Shown: piece by piece, positions 9,072 to 17,581 of the stretch | Layout of the letters: the number at the start of each line of letters is the position of its first letter | How positions within the stretch are numbered: position 1 is the first letter of the stretch | Assembly (NCBI GenBank): GCA_945861275.1 | Contig: CAMATZ010000055.1 | Location: 1 to 37,138 of the forward strand | Length of the DNA stretch: 37,138 nucleotides | Direction: 5' to 3' | Source of the DNA: Bordetella parapertussis | Lineage (GTDB): Bacteria; Pseudomonadota; Gammaproteobacteria; Burkholderiales; SG8-41 | Program-made: the position numbers and the translations under genes | Notes under the pieces: model-generated | Database searches by the model: none | Seen by the model: only the letters and a program-made list of their open reading frames with translations | Told to the model about the DNA's origin: nothing

Positions 9072-9189
9072 GGTAAATCCTGTTTCTTGGCTTGGCGTAT
9101 CTTCTACAAGGCGCTTAGGGCGTAGCATCAAGTTCAATTTGCAACGGCGGCACGCTAATACACAGCCACCAGCCCGAACGGAACCGCGA

Positions 9190-9219
9190 ATTCTATTAGA
9201 AATCAGGCATCTGTGTCAA
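9190..9219 (-). promoter_or_regulatory. Sigma70 promoter of rplM-rpsI
   Basis: Read on the minus strand, a perfect TTGACA (-35, 9219-9214) and TAGAAT (-10, 9195-9190) are separated by 18 bases. Transcription should start near 9183, about 110 bases before rplM. It is one of the two best promoter matches in the window. Confidence 0.8.
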
Positions 9220-9261
9220 ATTTAGGATTGCCGCGCCGAACCTGCGGCAGTTCGCGTTCCA

Positions 9262-9295
9262 TCAAGACAAATTATTTAAAAACAACAAGTTAATG
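9262..9295 (-). repeat. AT-rich dispersed motif, copy B (touching the YdcF-like start codon)
   Basis: The minus strand reads TTAACTTGTTGTTTTT (9293-9278), identical to 1893-1908, and TTGTTTTTAAATAATT (9285-9270), identical to 4885-4900. The copy fills the space directly before the ATG at 9293, so that gene has no visible Shine-Dalgarno and an A-rich leader instead. Confidence 0.6.
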
Positions 9296-10051
9296 AATAC
9301 ATGGCTGATCACGAATACGCTGGCGGCGTGGCTGATGCCGCCCGGCTGTGTGCTGCTGCTGGCAGGGTGGGGACTGTTTCGACTGCGCAAGCACCCGCGT
9401 TCGGGAAGCGTCTTGCTGGTATTGTCACTGGCAGCGCTGTGGGCGCTCTCCACCCCGTGGTTCTCGCGCACGCTGTTACAGGCACTTGAGCCGGCAGCGG
9501 TAGACCCGCTGCGCGTGCTGCCTGCGCAGGCAATCGTGGTTTTGGGTGGCGGCAAATATCATGCGGCGCCGGAATATGCTGCCGATACCGTGAGTGGTGC
9601 CACGCTGGTGCGCCTGCGTTACGCGGCGCTGCTGCACCGGCAAACCGGAAAGCCTATTTTGGTGAGCGGCGGCGCGCCGGAAGGTAGCCGCATATCCGAA
9701 GCGCTGACCATGAAATCCGTGCTTGAAAATGAATTCAAGGCGCCGGTAACGTGGCTGGAAGCCGCCTCGAACAATACGCTGGAAAACGCCCATGCCAGCC
9801 GTGCCCTGCTCGCCCCACTGGGCATCAACCGCGTGTATCTGGTAACGCACGCACGGCATATGCCGCGCTCACAGTGGATATTCACGCAAGCCGGCTTTGA
9901 TGTGGTTATCGCGCCCACTCAATGGACCACAAGTTTCGGGTTGACAGTGCGCGACTTCATGCCGGAGGCGTGGGCGCTGGGCGACAGCAGCGATTTTTTT
10001 CACGAAGTCATAGGCTTGATATGGTATCGGCTAAAATCGGCGCTGAATTGA
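9293..10051 (+). CDS. YdcF/ElyC-family (DUF218) membrane protein
   Basis: A 252-residue protein with two N-terminal transmembrane helices (about 7-28 and 37-55), then a DUF218 domain (about 79-225) beginning AIVVLGGGK and including LVSGGAPEGSRISEA, SNNTLENAHAS and VTHARHMPRS. Such proteins in enterobacteria (ElyC, SanA, YdcF) are envelope proteins linked to undecaprenyl-carrier metabolism or barrier function; the reaction is unsettled. The ATG at 9293 follows an A-rich leader with no clear ribosome-binding site. OsmC follows after 12 bases and is likely in the same transcript. Confidence 0.85.
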   Translation: MNTWLITNTLAAWLMPPGCVLLLAGWGLFRLRKHPRSGSVLLVLSLAALWALSTPWFSRTLLQALEPAAVDPLRVLPAQAIVVLGGGKYHAAPEYAADTVSGATLVRLRYAALLHRQTGKPILVSGGAPEGSRISEALTMKSVLENEFKAPVTWLEAASNNTLENAHASRALLAPLGINRVYLVTHARHMPRSQWIFTQAGFDVVIAPTQWTTSFGLTVRDFMPEAWALGDSSDFFHEVIGLIWYRLKSALN

Positions 10052-10063
10052 CAGGAATAAATC

Positions 10064-10480
10064 ATGAAAGCACGCATTAAATGGCTGGAAAACGTGGCCT
10101 TTGTTGCCGAATCGGAAAGTGGCCACGCGATGGTGATGGACGGCGCGCCTGAAGGCGGTGGCCGCAATCTGGGACCGCGCCCGATGGAAACCCTGCTGAT
10201 GGGGGCCGGTGGCTGCACCGCCTATGACGTGGTTCACATCCTCAAAAAATCACGTGCGGCGGTAACCGACTGCGTATTGGAAATCGACGCCGAGCGCGCA
10301 ACCGAAGACCCGAAAGTGTTCACCAAAATTCACTTTCACTTCGTGGTGACGGGTAAGGCGCTCAAGACCGCGCAGGTTGAGCGCGCGGTGCATCTTTCGG
10401 CGGAAAAATATTGTTCGGCTTCCATCATGCTGGGCAAGACCGCCACTATTACTCACGACTTCGAAGTCCGCGAAGGCTAG
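10064..10480 (+). CDS. OsmC/Ohr-family peroxidase-like protein
   Basis: The 138-residue protein has the OsmC fold pattern: an N-terminal beta-hairpin, the helix with GGCTAYDVV carrying C51, and the second cysteine C117 in KYCSAS. Both redox cysteines are present, so thiol-dependent peroxide reduction is plausible. It belongs to the YhfA-like branch rather than true Ohr (judged from the GPRPMETLLMGAGGC block). AGGA precedes the ATG. The last 20 codons (from 10421) form the start of a 120-bp unit that is duplicated in tandem directly after the gene, and a diverged third version of this tail lies further on. The duplication leaves the reading frame intact, since the stop at 10478-10480 is inside the first copy. 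Confidence 0.9.
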   Translation: MKARIKWLENVAFVAESESGHAMVMDGAPEGGGRNLGPRPMETLLMGAGGCTAYDVVHILKKSRAAVTDCVLEIDAERATEDPKVFTKIHFHFVVTGKALKTAQVERAVHLSAEKYCSASIMLGKTATITHDFEVREG

Positions 10481-10540
10481 CGGCGAAGCCAGCAGCCGGC
10501 TCCCGCACTCGGCCTGCGGCTACCGAGTCGCCGTCTGCCT
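10421..10540 (+). repeat. 120-bp tandem repeat, unit 1 (osmC 3' end plus 60 bp)
   Basis: First of two adjacent 120-base units. The first 60 bases are the osmC 3' end with its stop. The last 60 hold nested inverted repeats (CGGCGA ... TCGCCG outer, CTCGG ... CCGAG inner, and the palindrome AGCCGGCT) that may act as a terminator-like hairpin between the convergent osmC and coq7. Confidence 0.95.
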
Positions 10541-10660
10541 TCCATCATGCTGGGCAAGACCGCCACTATTACTTACGACTTCGAAGTCCTCGAAGCCTAG
10601 CGGCGAAGCCAGCAGCCGGCTCCCGCACTCGGCCTGCGGCTACCGAGTCGCCGTCTGCCT
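10541..10660 (+). repeat. 120-bp tandem repeat, unit 2
   Basis: Identical to unit 1 except at three positions (10573, 10590 and 10596), i.e. 117 of 120 bases. All three differences fall in the former coding part; the hairpin-forming half is identical. Its osmC-tail frame still ends at a TAG but has no start and is not a gene. Confidence 0.95.
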
Positions 10661-10699
10661 TCAATTAGCTCGGTAAAACTGCCGCTATTGCTGTCGCAG
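10661..10699 (+). pseudogene. Diverged third copy of the osmC 3' end
   Basis: After unit 2 the sequence TCAATTAGCTCGGTAAAACT and what follows aligns with the osmC tail TCCATCATGCTGGGCAAGAC, with one base missing. Most differences are at third codon positions (CTG/CTC, GGC/GGT, AAG/AAA, ACC/ACT), as expected for an old coding homologue. It abuts the coq7 stop. Confidence 0.5.
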
Positions 10700-11326
10700 T
10701 TACAACCAGTACGCGGTTTCAGTCATCGCCTTCGATGACGCCTTCATCGCGGCTTTCACTGGCTCTGGCAATTCTGCCCCGCCGTGATTGAGCGCGCTGG
10801 TGGCATGCTTCGCCTCGTCGTCCCGCATCTGTTGCAGAATCGCGCGGCTTTTATGATCATCCGCTGGCAACCGCGCGAGATGGCCTTCGAGGTGTTTTAC
10901 CACCTGCCGCTCGGTTTCCGCCAAAAACCCGAGACTCCACTTGTCTCCGAGTAAGCCAGCCGCCGCGCCGATCGCAAACGAGCCCGCATAAAACAGCGGA
11001 TTCAACACGCTCTTGCTGCCCCCCAATTCGGCGATGCGCCGCTCGGTCCACGCCAGATGCTCGGTTTCTTCACGGGCGGCTTGCTCCAGCGCCTGCTTTG
11101 CCGCTGTATCGCGAGCGGTCACGGCTTGACCTTGATAAAGCGCCTGGGCACAGATTTCGCCGCTGTGATTGACGCGCATCAGCGACGCTGACAAGAGGCG
11201 CTGCGCATCCTCAAGCGGCGCCTCGGCGCACGCGTCTCCCGGCACGCTACGCAAGGTTTGCGCGGGTGCGAACAGTGTGCGCAATCCTTTGTCGAAACCC
11301 ACGATAAGCCGGTCGATGTTGATCAT
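10700..11326 (-). CDS. coq7: Coq7-type demethoxyubiquinone hydroxylase
   Basis: Di-iron monooxygenase that hydroxylates C6 of the ubiquinone ring (2-polyprenyl-3-methyl-6-methoxy-1,4-benzoquinone). The 208-residue protein has the carboxylate-bridged iron ligands: E in NHSGEI (about residue 56), the EETEH block (about 86-90), E in LEGH, and the C-terminal DDEAKH. Many betaproteobacteria use Coq7 in place of UbiF. The start ATG overlaps the trpC stop as ATGA, so it is translationally coupled to the end of the tryptophan genes, an arrangement common in betaproteobacteria and perhaps tied to chorismate use. Confidence 0.95.
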   Translation of the reverse strand: MINIDRLIVGFDKGLRTLFAPAQTLRSVPGDACAEAPLEDAQRLLSASLMRVNHSGEICAQALYQGQAVTARDTAAKQALEQAAREETEHLAWTERRIAELGGSKSVLNPLFYAGSFAIGAAAGLLGDKWSLGFLAETERQVVKHLEGHLARLPADDHKSRAILQQMRDDEAKHATSALNHGGAELPEPVKAAMKASSKAMTETAYWL

Positions 11327-12129
11327 GCGGCCACCGCACTTGTGGCGAATAAACGTTCCAATTCGACACCCGGCTCCGGCGCGCGCATGAACGCTTCGCC
11401 CACCAGGAAACAGTTCACTTTGCGTGAGCGCATCAACGCCACATCGGCGGTTTTCAGGATGCCGCTTTCAGTGATGACGATGCGATTCTCCGGCACGCGA
11501 TCCAGCAAGCCCAGTGTGGTACCCAGCCGGGTTTCAAAGGTGCGCAGGTTGCGGTTGTTGATGCCAATTAATGGCGTAGTCAGCTTCAGGGCAGTATCCA
11601 GTTCATCGCCGTCATGCACTTCCACCAGCACCGCGAGCCCGAGACTCATCGCCACCGATTCCAGTTCGCGCAGTTGCGGCAAATCCAGCGCCGCCACGAT
11701 CAACAATATGCAATCGGCGCCCGCCGCCCGCGCCTCGTACACCTGGTACGGGTCGATCATGAAATCCTTGCGCAGCACCGGCAAAGCGCAGGCGGCGCGC
11801 GCGGCCTGCATGTGCGCGATGCTGCCCTGGAAAAATTGCTGATCCGTCAATACCGAAAGGCAGGCGGCGCCGTGCTGCTGGTAACTTTTCGCAATCAACG
11901 CGGGCTCGAAATGTTCGCGCAGCACGCCCTTGCTCGGACTCGCCTTCTTGATCTCGGCAATCACCGCGGATTTACCCGCGGCGATTTTCGCGCGCAAGGC
12001 ACCGGCAAAATCGCGCGGTGGCGCGGCGAAGTTAGCCTGCCGTTCAACGCCGGCCAGCGGCGCGGCAAGTTTCGCGGCAGCGACTTCCTGTGCTTTAACC
12101 GCAACAATGCGGCGCAAAATATCTGACAT
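11323..12129 (-). CDS. trpC: Indole-3-glycerol-phosphate synthase
   Basis: Converts carboxyphenylamino-deoxyribulose phosphate to indole-3-glycerol phosphate. The 268-residue TIM barrel carries the catalytic blocks [13 protein letters not shown] (lysine/glutamate pair near 55-62), [43 protein letters not shown] and ESGI. It is a monofunctional synthase, with no TrpF fused to it. It starts 32 bases after trpD and ends overlapping coq7 by 4 bases. The gap before it (12130-12161) contains a T-rich minus-strand stretch and nothing else I can name. Confidence 0.97.
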   Translation of the reverse strand: MSDILRRIVAVKAQEVAAAKLAAPLAGVERQANFAAPPRDFAGALRAKIAAGKSAVIAEIKKASPSKGVLREHFEPALIAKSYQQHGAACLSVLTDQQFFQGSIAHMQAARAACALPVLRKDFMIDPYQVYEARAAGADCILLIVAALDLPQLRELESVAMSLGLAVLVEVHDGDELDTALKLTTPLIGINNRNLRTFETRLGTTLGLLDRVPENRIVITESGILKTADVALMRSRKVNCFLVGEAFMRAPEPGVELERLFATSAVAA

Positions 12130-12161
12130 AAAATGAGGTTAAAACAAATGCCTGCAACAAT

Positions 12162-13184
12162 TCATTTGACGGCGCGTGTATGCGCCACAAACCGATCGAG
12201 CTGATTGCGCGCAGCGCCGCTCGCGATTGTCGCCAGCGCCAGCGTCACGCCGTCCGCCAGCGACCCGGCCAGGCCGGCGACGTAAATGCTTGCGCCCGCA
12301 TTGAACGCCACAATGTCGCGCGCCGCGCCCTCTTTGTTATCCAGCGCCGCGAGCAGCATGGCTTTCGAGGCCTCGATGCCATCCACGCGCAGTGCCGCCG
12401 CGTCGCACGTCTTAAGGTGCACATCGGAGGGTTGCACCTCGTACTCGCGCACCTCGCCATCCTTCAACTCGGCGATCAGGGTTGGACCGCACAGCGAAAT
12501 TTCGTCCAGACCTTCGCGCCCATGCACGATCATCACGCGCCGGCTGCCCAGCCGTTGCAGCACGCGCGCCTGGATGCCGACGAGATCGGGATGAAACACG
12601 CCCATCACCTGCTGCCTGGCGCCCGCCGGGTTGGTGAGCGGGCCGAGTATGTTGAATATCGTTTTCACGCCCAGTTCGCGGCGCACCGGTGCGGCATACT
12701 TCATCGCGCTGTGGTGGTTGGGCGCGAACATGAAGCCGACGCCGACATCGTTGATCGATTTCGCCACTTGATCCGGCGCGAGATTGATGTTGGCGCCCAG
12801 CGCTTCCAGCACATCGGCGCTGCCGCTTTTGCTCGATACCGAACGTCCGCCGTGCTTGGCGACTTTGGCGCCTGCTGCCGCCACGACAAACATCGCCGCG
12901 GTCGAAATGTTAAAGGTGTGCGCCGCGTCACCGCCGGTGCCGCAGGTATCGATCAAATTCGGCGCATCGTCCACCGGCACTTTGGTGGCAAACTCCCGCA
13001 TCACCTGCGCAGCAGCGGAAATTTCGCCGATGGTTTCTTTTTTAACACGCAGGCCGGCGATGATGGCAGCAATCAGCGTGGCAGACACTTCACCGCCCAT
13101 GATGCCGCGCATCAGCGAGAGCATTTCCTCATGGAATATTTCGCGATGCTCAATGATGCGCGCAAGCGCTTCCTGCGGGGTCAT
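12162..13184 (-). CDS. trpD: Anthranilate phosphoribosyltransferase
   Basis: Transfers the phosphoribosyl group from PRPP to anthranilate. The 340-residue protein has the PRPP-binding DTCGTGGD loop (about 79-86), the NISTA and [21 protein letters not shown] blocks and the later GVFHPDLV and VHGREGLDE segments, all typical of TrpD. The full family length is present, with no glutamine amidotransferase fused. It lies 32 bases after trpG and 32 before trpC in the trpG-trpD-trpC-coq7 run. Confidence 0.97.
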   Translation of the reverse strand: MTPQEALARIIEHREIFHEEMLSLMRGIMGGEVSATLIAAIIAGLRVKKETIGEISAAAQVMREFATKVPVDDAPNLIDTCGTGGDAAHTFNISTAAMFVVAAAGAKVAKHGGRSVSSKSGSADVLEALGANINLAPDQVAKSINDVGVGFMFAPNHHSAMKYAAPVRRELGVKTIFNILGPLTNPAGARQQVMGVFHPDLVGIQARVLQRLGSRRVMIVHGREGLDEISLCGPTLIAELKDGEVREYEVQPSDVHLKTCDAAALRVDGIEASKAMLLAALDNKEGAARDIVAFNAGASIYVAGLAGSLADGVTLALATIASGAARNQLDRFVAHTRAVK

Positions 13185-13216
13185 GCGTGAAATCCGTTGA
13201 GGGTCTGGTTCATCGT

Positions 13217-13783
13217 TTATGCGCCTTCCAGAAAATTTTTCAGCAGGGCGTGGCCGTGTTCGGTGAGTATCGATTCCGGGTGAAACTGCACGCCTTCAAC
13301 CGCCAGCGATTTATGACGCACACCCATGATCTCGCCGTCATCCGTCCACGCAGTCACTTCTAAACAGGCGGGCAGGCTTTCGCGCTCGATCACCAGCGAG
13401 TGATACCGCGTGGCCTGAAATCCGGCGGGCAGACCTTTGAACACGCTGCTGCTGTTATGCTGAATCGCCGAGGTTTTGCCGTGCATCAGTTGCCTGGCAT
13501 GCACGATTTTGCCGCCGAACGCCTGACCGATGCTTTGATGGCCGAGGCACACACCGAGTATCGGCAGCTTGCCCGCAAAGTGCCGGATTGCCGCTACCGA
13601 AATGCCCGCTTCATTCGGCGTGCAGGGACCGGGGGAGATGACGATGCGCGCCGGGTTCAGCCGCTCGACACCTTCGAGCGTGATGTCGTCGTTGCGAAAT
13701 ACCTGTACCGCCTCGCCCAGCTCGCCGAAATACTGCACCAGGTTATAGGTGAACGAATCATAGTTGTCGATGACCAGCAGCAT
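13217..13783 (-). CDS. trpG: Anthranilate/aminodeoxychorismate synthase glutaminase subunit
   Basis: Class I glutamine amidotransferase that supplies ammonia to TrpE, and in many bacteria also to PabB. The 188-residue protein has the triad C79 (GVCLGHQS), H168 and E170 (QFHPES), and the N-terminal [10 protein letters not shown]. It is the first gene of the trpGDC-coq7 run. Its partner trpE lies 3.8 kb away on the same strand, separated by other genes, so TrpG expression here may rely on its own promoter (TATAAT at 13822-13827). Confidence 0.97.
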   Translation of the reverse strand: MLLVIDNYDSFTYNLVQYFGELGEAVQVFRNDDITLEGVERLNPARIVISPGPCTPNEAGISVAAIRHFAGKLPILGVCLGHQSIGQAFGGKIVHARQLMHGKTSAIQHNSSSVFKGLPAGFQATRYHSLVIERESLPACLEVTAWTDDGEIMGVRHKSLAVEGVQFHPESILTEHGHALLKNFLEGA

Positions 13784-13798
13784 GGGCAGGTGCGGTAA

Positions 13799-13827
13799 CG
13801 CAAGTTGTTGAATGGCTTGCGATTATA
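13799..13827 (-). promoter_or_regulatory. Candidate promoter and inverted repeat upstream of trpG
   Basis: The minus strand has a perfect TATAAT (13827-13822) 38 bases before the trpG start, but no convincing -35. Directly next to it is the inverted repeat CGCAAG ... CTTGCG (13821-13816 and 13804-13799), which could be an operator. Confidence 0.4.
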
Positions 13828-13866
13828 CGCCGGGATCAGTGACGGACGGACGCGAACTCAAACCTC

Positions 13867-15183
13867 TCAGCCGGCGCCTTCGTAGACGATTTTCCAGCCG
13901 CCGGATTCCTTTATCCAGTATTGGCGTTTGCGCGACTGCCCGGCAAGGTTGCTGCTGTCGTAATCCTGATCGAAGGTAACCACCGCGAGATCGGCTGCGC
14001 CCGGATAAAAAAACATGCTGACATTCTCAAGCTTGACCTTGAGCCAGGTTTTGCCGGCGTTAACGCGATACTTGTGTTCCGCCCAGGCGTCGAATTTTTG
14101 CTTACCGGTGGAAAATTTTGTGGTCGAGTAATGGCGGAGATAGTTATCGGTGTTGAGGCTTTCCCAATCACGCCGCCAGCCTTCCAGCGCCACGGTCAGG
14201 TCCTGGCGCACCGCGCGCGCGGCATCTGCGCTCGACCATTCAACGCCGTTAGCGATGATTACCGGCGTCACGCCCACCTGCGCACTCGCGGCAATGGTCA
14301 TAAAATCTTCGTTGGTGAGCGCCACACAGCCGTTACTCGCGCGCGGCGGCCGGCTGTAGGTGTCGAACGGCACACCGTGCAGCCAGATGCCGCTGCCGTT
14401 GCGCCCGGCGCGCTTATCCCACTCATTGGGATAATTGATCGGCAACGCGCCCACGCCATATTGCCCGGCCAGTTTGCCGTATTTGTGGTTCAACTGATCG
14501 CGCGAAATGCTGCCGGTTACGTGATACACGCCCAGCGGCGTTTTATTGTCGCCTTCGCGGAATTTGTCCATGCCCTGTTTGCCGATGGTGACGTAGTAAT
14601 CGGCAACGTAGCGCGCTTCGCCATTCTGGTTTTCGTAAACGTAGAGCGTGGATTTCGCGGTATCCACCACAAACGCATGCCGCTGTTCGCGCGGCATCTG
14701 CACCAGGTAGCGCGGCACCTGATCCCTGGGCCTTTCCCGCAGCTGGCGGCCTACGCGCGCACGCGCTTCATCGCGCAAGTCGTCGAGTTGATCCTGCGGC
14801 GCTTCGCTGCCATCGCCCACGCCATTGAGCGGGCGCGTGCGCGCCATCAGCAAATCGCCTTTAATCAAATGCGCCAGGCGAAAGTTGGGATAGGCGTTAA
14901 TGACTTTTTCGATTTCGGCCAGCGCCTTGTCGGGCCGTTGGAGGCTGATTTCGGCCAGTGTTTTGACCAGCAGCGCTTCGGGCTCGAGCGCGCCGGTGGC
15001 GGCTGCCGGACGGCCTGCCGGGGTAACTTTTTGCGCGAAATTGACGGGCAGAAACGCCGCCGATAACTGTGGCTGGCCGCTCACGAAAAACGCAGCAGTG
15101 CCGGTAACCGCCACCAGCAAGGTAACGGCAATCAGCGAGGCGCGTCCGCTCAACCGCCGCTTCGTTCTTGCTGAATCAGCCAT
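13867..15183 (-). CDS. L,D-transpeptidase with C-terminal NTF2-like (Cds6-type) domain
   Basis: A 438-residue envelope protein. Residues about 18-36 form a transmembrane anchor or signal. A short helical TPR-like part (about 70-110) precedes the YkuD catalytic domain (about 160-305). The catalytic H269 (WLHG) and C286 (RASNGCVAL) are intact, so it should form or remodel 3-3 peptidoglycan cross-links or attach proteins to the wall. The C-terminal 110 residues (SLNTDNYLRHYSTTKF onward) look like the NTF2-like domain also found in the neighbouring TPR protein. Its start overlaps that gene's end by 34 bases, with GGAG upstream. Confidence 0.93.
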   Translation of the reverse strand: MADSARTKRRLSGRASLIAVTLLVAVTGTAAFFVSGQPQLSAAFLPVNFAQKVTPAGRPAAATGALEPEALLVKTLAEISLQRPDKALAEIEKVINAYPNFRLAHLIKGDLLMARTRPLNGVGDGSEAPQDQLDDLRDEARARVGRQLRERPRDQVPRYLVQMPREQRHAFVVDTAKSTLYVYENQNGEARYVADYYVTIGKQGMDKFREGDNKTPLGVYHVTGSISRDQLNHKYGKLAGQYGVGALPINYPNEWDKRAGRNGSGIWLHGVPFDTYSRPPRASNGCVALTNEDFMTIAASAQVGVTPVIIANGVEWSSADAARAVRQDLTVALEGWRRDWESLNTDNYLRHYSTTKFSTGKQKFDAWAEHKYRVNAGKTWLKVKLENVSMFFYPGAADLAVVTFDQDYDSSNLAGQSRKRQYWIKESGGWKIVYEGAG

Positions 15184-16217
15184 TTATCTCCGGCTCTGGT
15201 CATCACCAGCGTTTTGGCGTTGGTGGACTTCAGCGTATCAGACCGGTAATTCTGGCGAAACGTCACCGTGGCGCGGCCGCTGTCATCAAACGCCACCTTG
15301 GGTGATTCGATGGCCACTTGTATCTGGCGCGGCTTGGCGATGCGCAGTTTGCGCTCGGCTTCCCATGCCGCGCGCGATACGCCTCCAGGTGTGCGGAAAT
15401 CCGCCGCATAGGCGCTGAGGTAACCGGGAATGTCGTTATCCGACCACGATTTCGCCCAGGCGTTGACCGATGCCAGCACGTCTTCCGCGGTGGGCGCACC
15501 TGCCGGCTTTGCAGCAGCAGGCGCCACTTTTGTCGGATCATAAGCGGGTGTGCTTGCGGCCGGCGTCGCCGCCGCGACCTTCGTCGGCTGCTCTACCCTG
15601 GTTGCCGCTGCCTTGGCCGTGCGCGGGTCGGCCGGGAACAGATCACGAATCATATTCAGCTTGGATTGCGCAGAGGAATTACCCTTGTCAAGTTGCAGCG
15701 CTTTGTCGTAGGCCTGACTGGCCATCTTGGCGTAGATGTCGCCCAGATTTTCGTGCGCGGTGGCATAACTCGGATGGGTGCGTATCGCCTGTTCGAGCGC
15801 GCCGAGCGCCTTGTTGTACTGGCCCTGCGACGCGTAGAGCACCGCCAAATTGTTATAGGGTCCCGGCAGATCGGGAAAATCCTGCGTAAGATCGGAGAAA
15901 ACCTTGATCGCGTCGTTGGGTTTGTTTTGCTCGGCGAGTATCAGGCCCTTGAGAAAGCGTCCGCGCGCATCCTTGGGGCGCGTGGCAAGATAACTGTTAA
16001 CGCGCGTCATCGCCTGATCGAACTGACCCAGCTTGAGCATTTGATTAACGTCCTGCAACTCATCGGTTTGCGCGTTGGCCTGCGGTGCGTGCGGGATCAA
16101 CAGCAGCGCCGCAGCCAATCCGGCAATGCCGAACAGCGATCTAAAAAATAAAGCCAGAAAACCACAGGCGCGCAAGGCGTCTAAGGCGCTGGAAAAACGA
16201 ACGGTAAACGGAGTCAT
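15150..16217 (-). CDS. Secreted tetratricopeptide protein with NTF2-like domain
   Basis: A 355-residue protein with a signal peptide (hydrophobic core about 28-43, likely cleavage after ANA near 49). TPR repeats follow at about 50-190 (NQMLKLGQFDQAMTRVNSYL, GRFLKGLILAEQNKPNDAIK, GPYNNLAVLYASQGQYNKAL, and a further one with AHENLGDIYAKM). A proline/alanine linker (about 205-245) leads to a C-terminal NTF2-like domain (about 248-352). It probably acts in the periplasm with the overlapping L,D-transpeptidase, whose C-terminus has the same fold; both may form a wall-remodelling complex (inference). No strong ribosome-binding site precedes the ATG at 16217. Confidence 0.85.
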   Translation of the reverse strand: MTPFTVRFSSALDALRACGFLALFFRSLFGIAGLAAALLLIPHAPQANAQTDELQDVNQMLKLGQFDQAMTRVNSYLATRPKDARGRFLKGLILAEQNKPNDAIKVFSDLTQDFPDLPGPYNNLAVLYASQGQYNKALGALEQAIRTHPSYATAHENLGDIYAKMASQAYDKALQLDKGNSSAQSKLNMIRDLFPADPRTAKAAATRVEQPTKVAAATPAASTPAYDPTKVAPAAAKPAGAPTAEDVLASVNAWAKSWSDNDIPGYLSAYAADFRTPGGVSRAAWEAERKLRIAKPRQIQVAIESPKVAFDDSGRATVTFRQNYRSDTLKSTNAKTLVMTRAGDKWLIQQERSGG

Positions 16218-16317
16218 GGCGCTATGCTTTCACAAAAACTCGTGACGACACGGAGAGTCCAGTAGGGTAGCATCGAAAACCCCAAGATTCTACCAAGAAT
16301 GCCTTGCATTTCAAACC

Positions 16318-17529
16318 ATGAATGCCCCTGAAATCAAACAACGCGATTTTTCCGCTGTCGGCTACGACGAGGCCATCGAACGCGCACGCGCGCTGATTGC
16401 GTTTTTGCGGCAGCACGGCGCCGCCAACGACAAGGCCACCAGGCTGGCGCCGGAAGTGCTCAACGCGCTGCACGAAAATGGCTTGTTCCGCTACATCCAG
16501 CCCAAAATATGGGGCGGCATGGAACTGGATTTCCTCGCCTACTTTGACATTCCCGAAATGCTCGGGCGCGGCGACGGCTCGACCGCGTGGGCGGTGGCGA
16601 ATCTGGCCTCGCATCATCGCGCTTTGGCGCTATGGCCACGCCAGGCGCAGGAAGAAATCTGGGGTGCGAATCCGGATACGCTGATCGCCTCCGGCATCGC
16701 CTTCATGCAAGGCACGGGGCGCAAGGTCGATGGCGGCGTTGAACTCTCCGGCAAATGGGGGTTTTCGTCGGGTGTCGATCACGCGGACTGGGAACAACTC
16801 GCGTGCGTTGTCAAAGACGCCGACGGCAAGCCCATCGACTGGTGCATGTGCCAGGTGCCGCGTCCGCAATTCGAGGTGATTGACGATTGGCAAACGCTGG
16901 GCATGCGCGGCACCGGCAGCCGTACCGTCACCTGCAAAAATATTTTCGTGCCCGAACATCGCGTACTGAGCATGCACGTCGCCAAGCCCGCGCACCAGTT
17001 TCCGGGCCTGAAGATTCACACCAACGCCATGTTCAAAGTGCCCACCTCATCCCTCGGCGGCCATTGCATCGCGGGCGCGATGACCGGCAATGCGCAAGCC
17101 GCGCTCGACATCACCTCCGACATGGTGAAGCAGCGCAGCACCAACTACACCGGTGCGAAGATGCGTGATTTTCAGACGGTGCAACTGCGTATCGGCGCCG
17201 CGGGCGCGAAAATCGACGCCGTGCGCAGCTGGCTGCGCTGCGATTGCATCGAAGCGCAAAATGTCTATCGCGCGGGTGGCAGTCTCGATATTCAAACCCG
17301 GCTGCGTTACAAGCGCAACTGCGCGATGGGCATGAAACTGCTGACTGAGGCCGTCGACACGCTCTACGAAATGTGCGGCGCCGCAGGCATTTATGACACC
17401 AGCGCGATGCAGCGCATCTATCGCGATCAACATGCCGCGGCTGGTCACATCAGCTTCAGCACCGACGCACAATTGACGCCGTGGGCGCAGGTTTCACTGG
17501 GTGGGGAATTTAACAGCCCGACGCTGTGA
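16318..17529 (+). CDS. Flavin-dependent monooxygenase of the acyl-CoA dehydrogenase fold (HpaH/HsaA-like)
   Basis: The 403-residue protein has the acyl-CoA dehydrogenase fold in the order of the two-component (group D) monooxygenases: a helical N-domain with GLFRYIQPKIWGG, the GDGSTAWAVAN segment, a beta-domain with SGKWGFSSGVDHADW and the FMN/FAD-loop LGMRGTGSRTV, then a helical C-domain with the conserved R-x-Y-x-D-x-H (YRDQHAAAGH). Such enzymes hydroxylate phenols or steroid rings with reduced flavin from a separate reductase. No reductase gene lies nearby, so substrate and partner are unknown. It is the only plus-strand gene between trpE and trpG and has no clear ribosome-binding site. 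A true acyl-CoA dehydrogenase is less likely because the catalytic-base region differs. Confidence 0.82.
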   Translation: MNAPEIKQRDFSAVGYDEAIERARALIAFLRQHGAANDKATRLAPEVLNALHENGLFRYIQPKIWGGMELDFLAYFDIPEMLGRGDGSTAWAVANLASHHRALALWPRQAQEEIWGANPDTLIASGIAFMQGTGRKVDGGVELSGKWGFSSGVDHADWEQLACVVKDADGKPIDWCMCQVPRPQFEVIDDWQTLGMRGTGSRTVTCKNIFVPEHRVLSMHVAKPAHQFPGLKIHTNAMFKVPTSSLGGHCIAGAMTGNAQAALDITSDMVKQRSTNYTGAKMRDFQTVQLRIGAAGAKIDAVRSWLRCDCIEAQNVYRAGGSLDIQTRLRYKRNCAMGMKLLTEAVDTLYEMCGAAGIYDTSAMQRIYRDQHAAAGHISFSTDAQLTPWAQVSLGGEFNSPTL

Positions 17530-17581
17530 TGGGGCCTGTGGCGGCAACAAGAGCGCATCTGCGCCGCGCTCAAATCATCCT

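Noticed and set aside
10421-10660. CRISPR-like array
   Set aside because: Only two direct units, each 120 bases with coding content and no spacers or cas genes.
10377-10676. 99-codon frame with an internal 40-residue repeat
   Set aside because: It exists only because the 120-bp tandem repeat has a length divisible by three; it is out of frame with osmC and has no start signal.
12180-13190. 336-codon plus-strand frame opposite trpD
   Set aside because: Arg/His-rich shadow of trpD in a GC-rich region, with no recognisable domain; trpD itself is intact and conserved.
13921-15066. 381-codon plus-strand frame opposite the L,D-transpeptidase
   Set aside because: The catalytic H and C motifs are on the minus strand; the antisense frame has shadow composition and no start signal.
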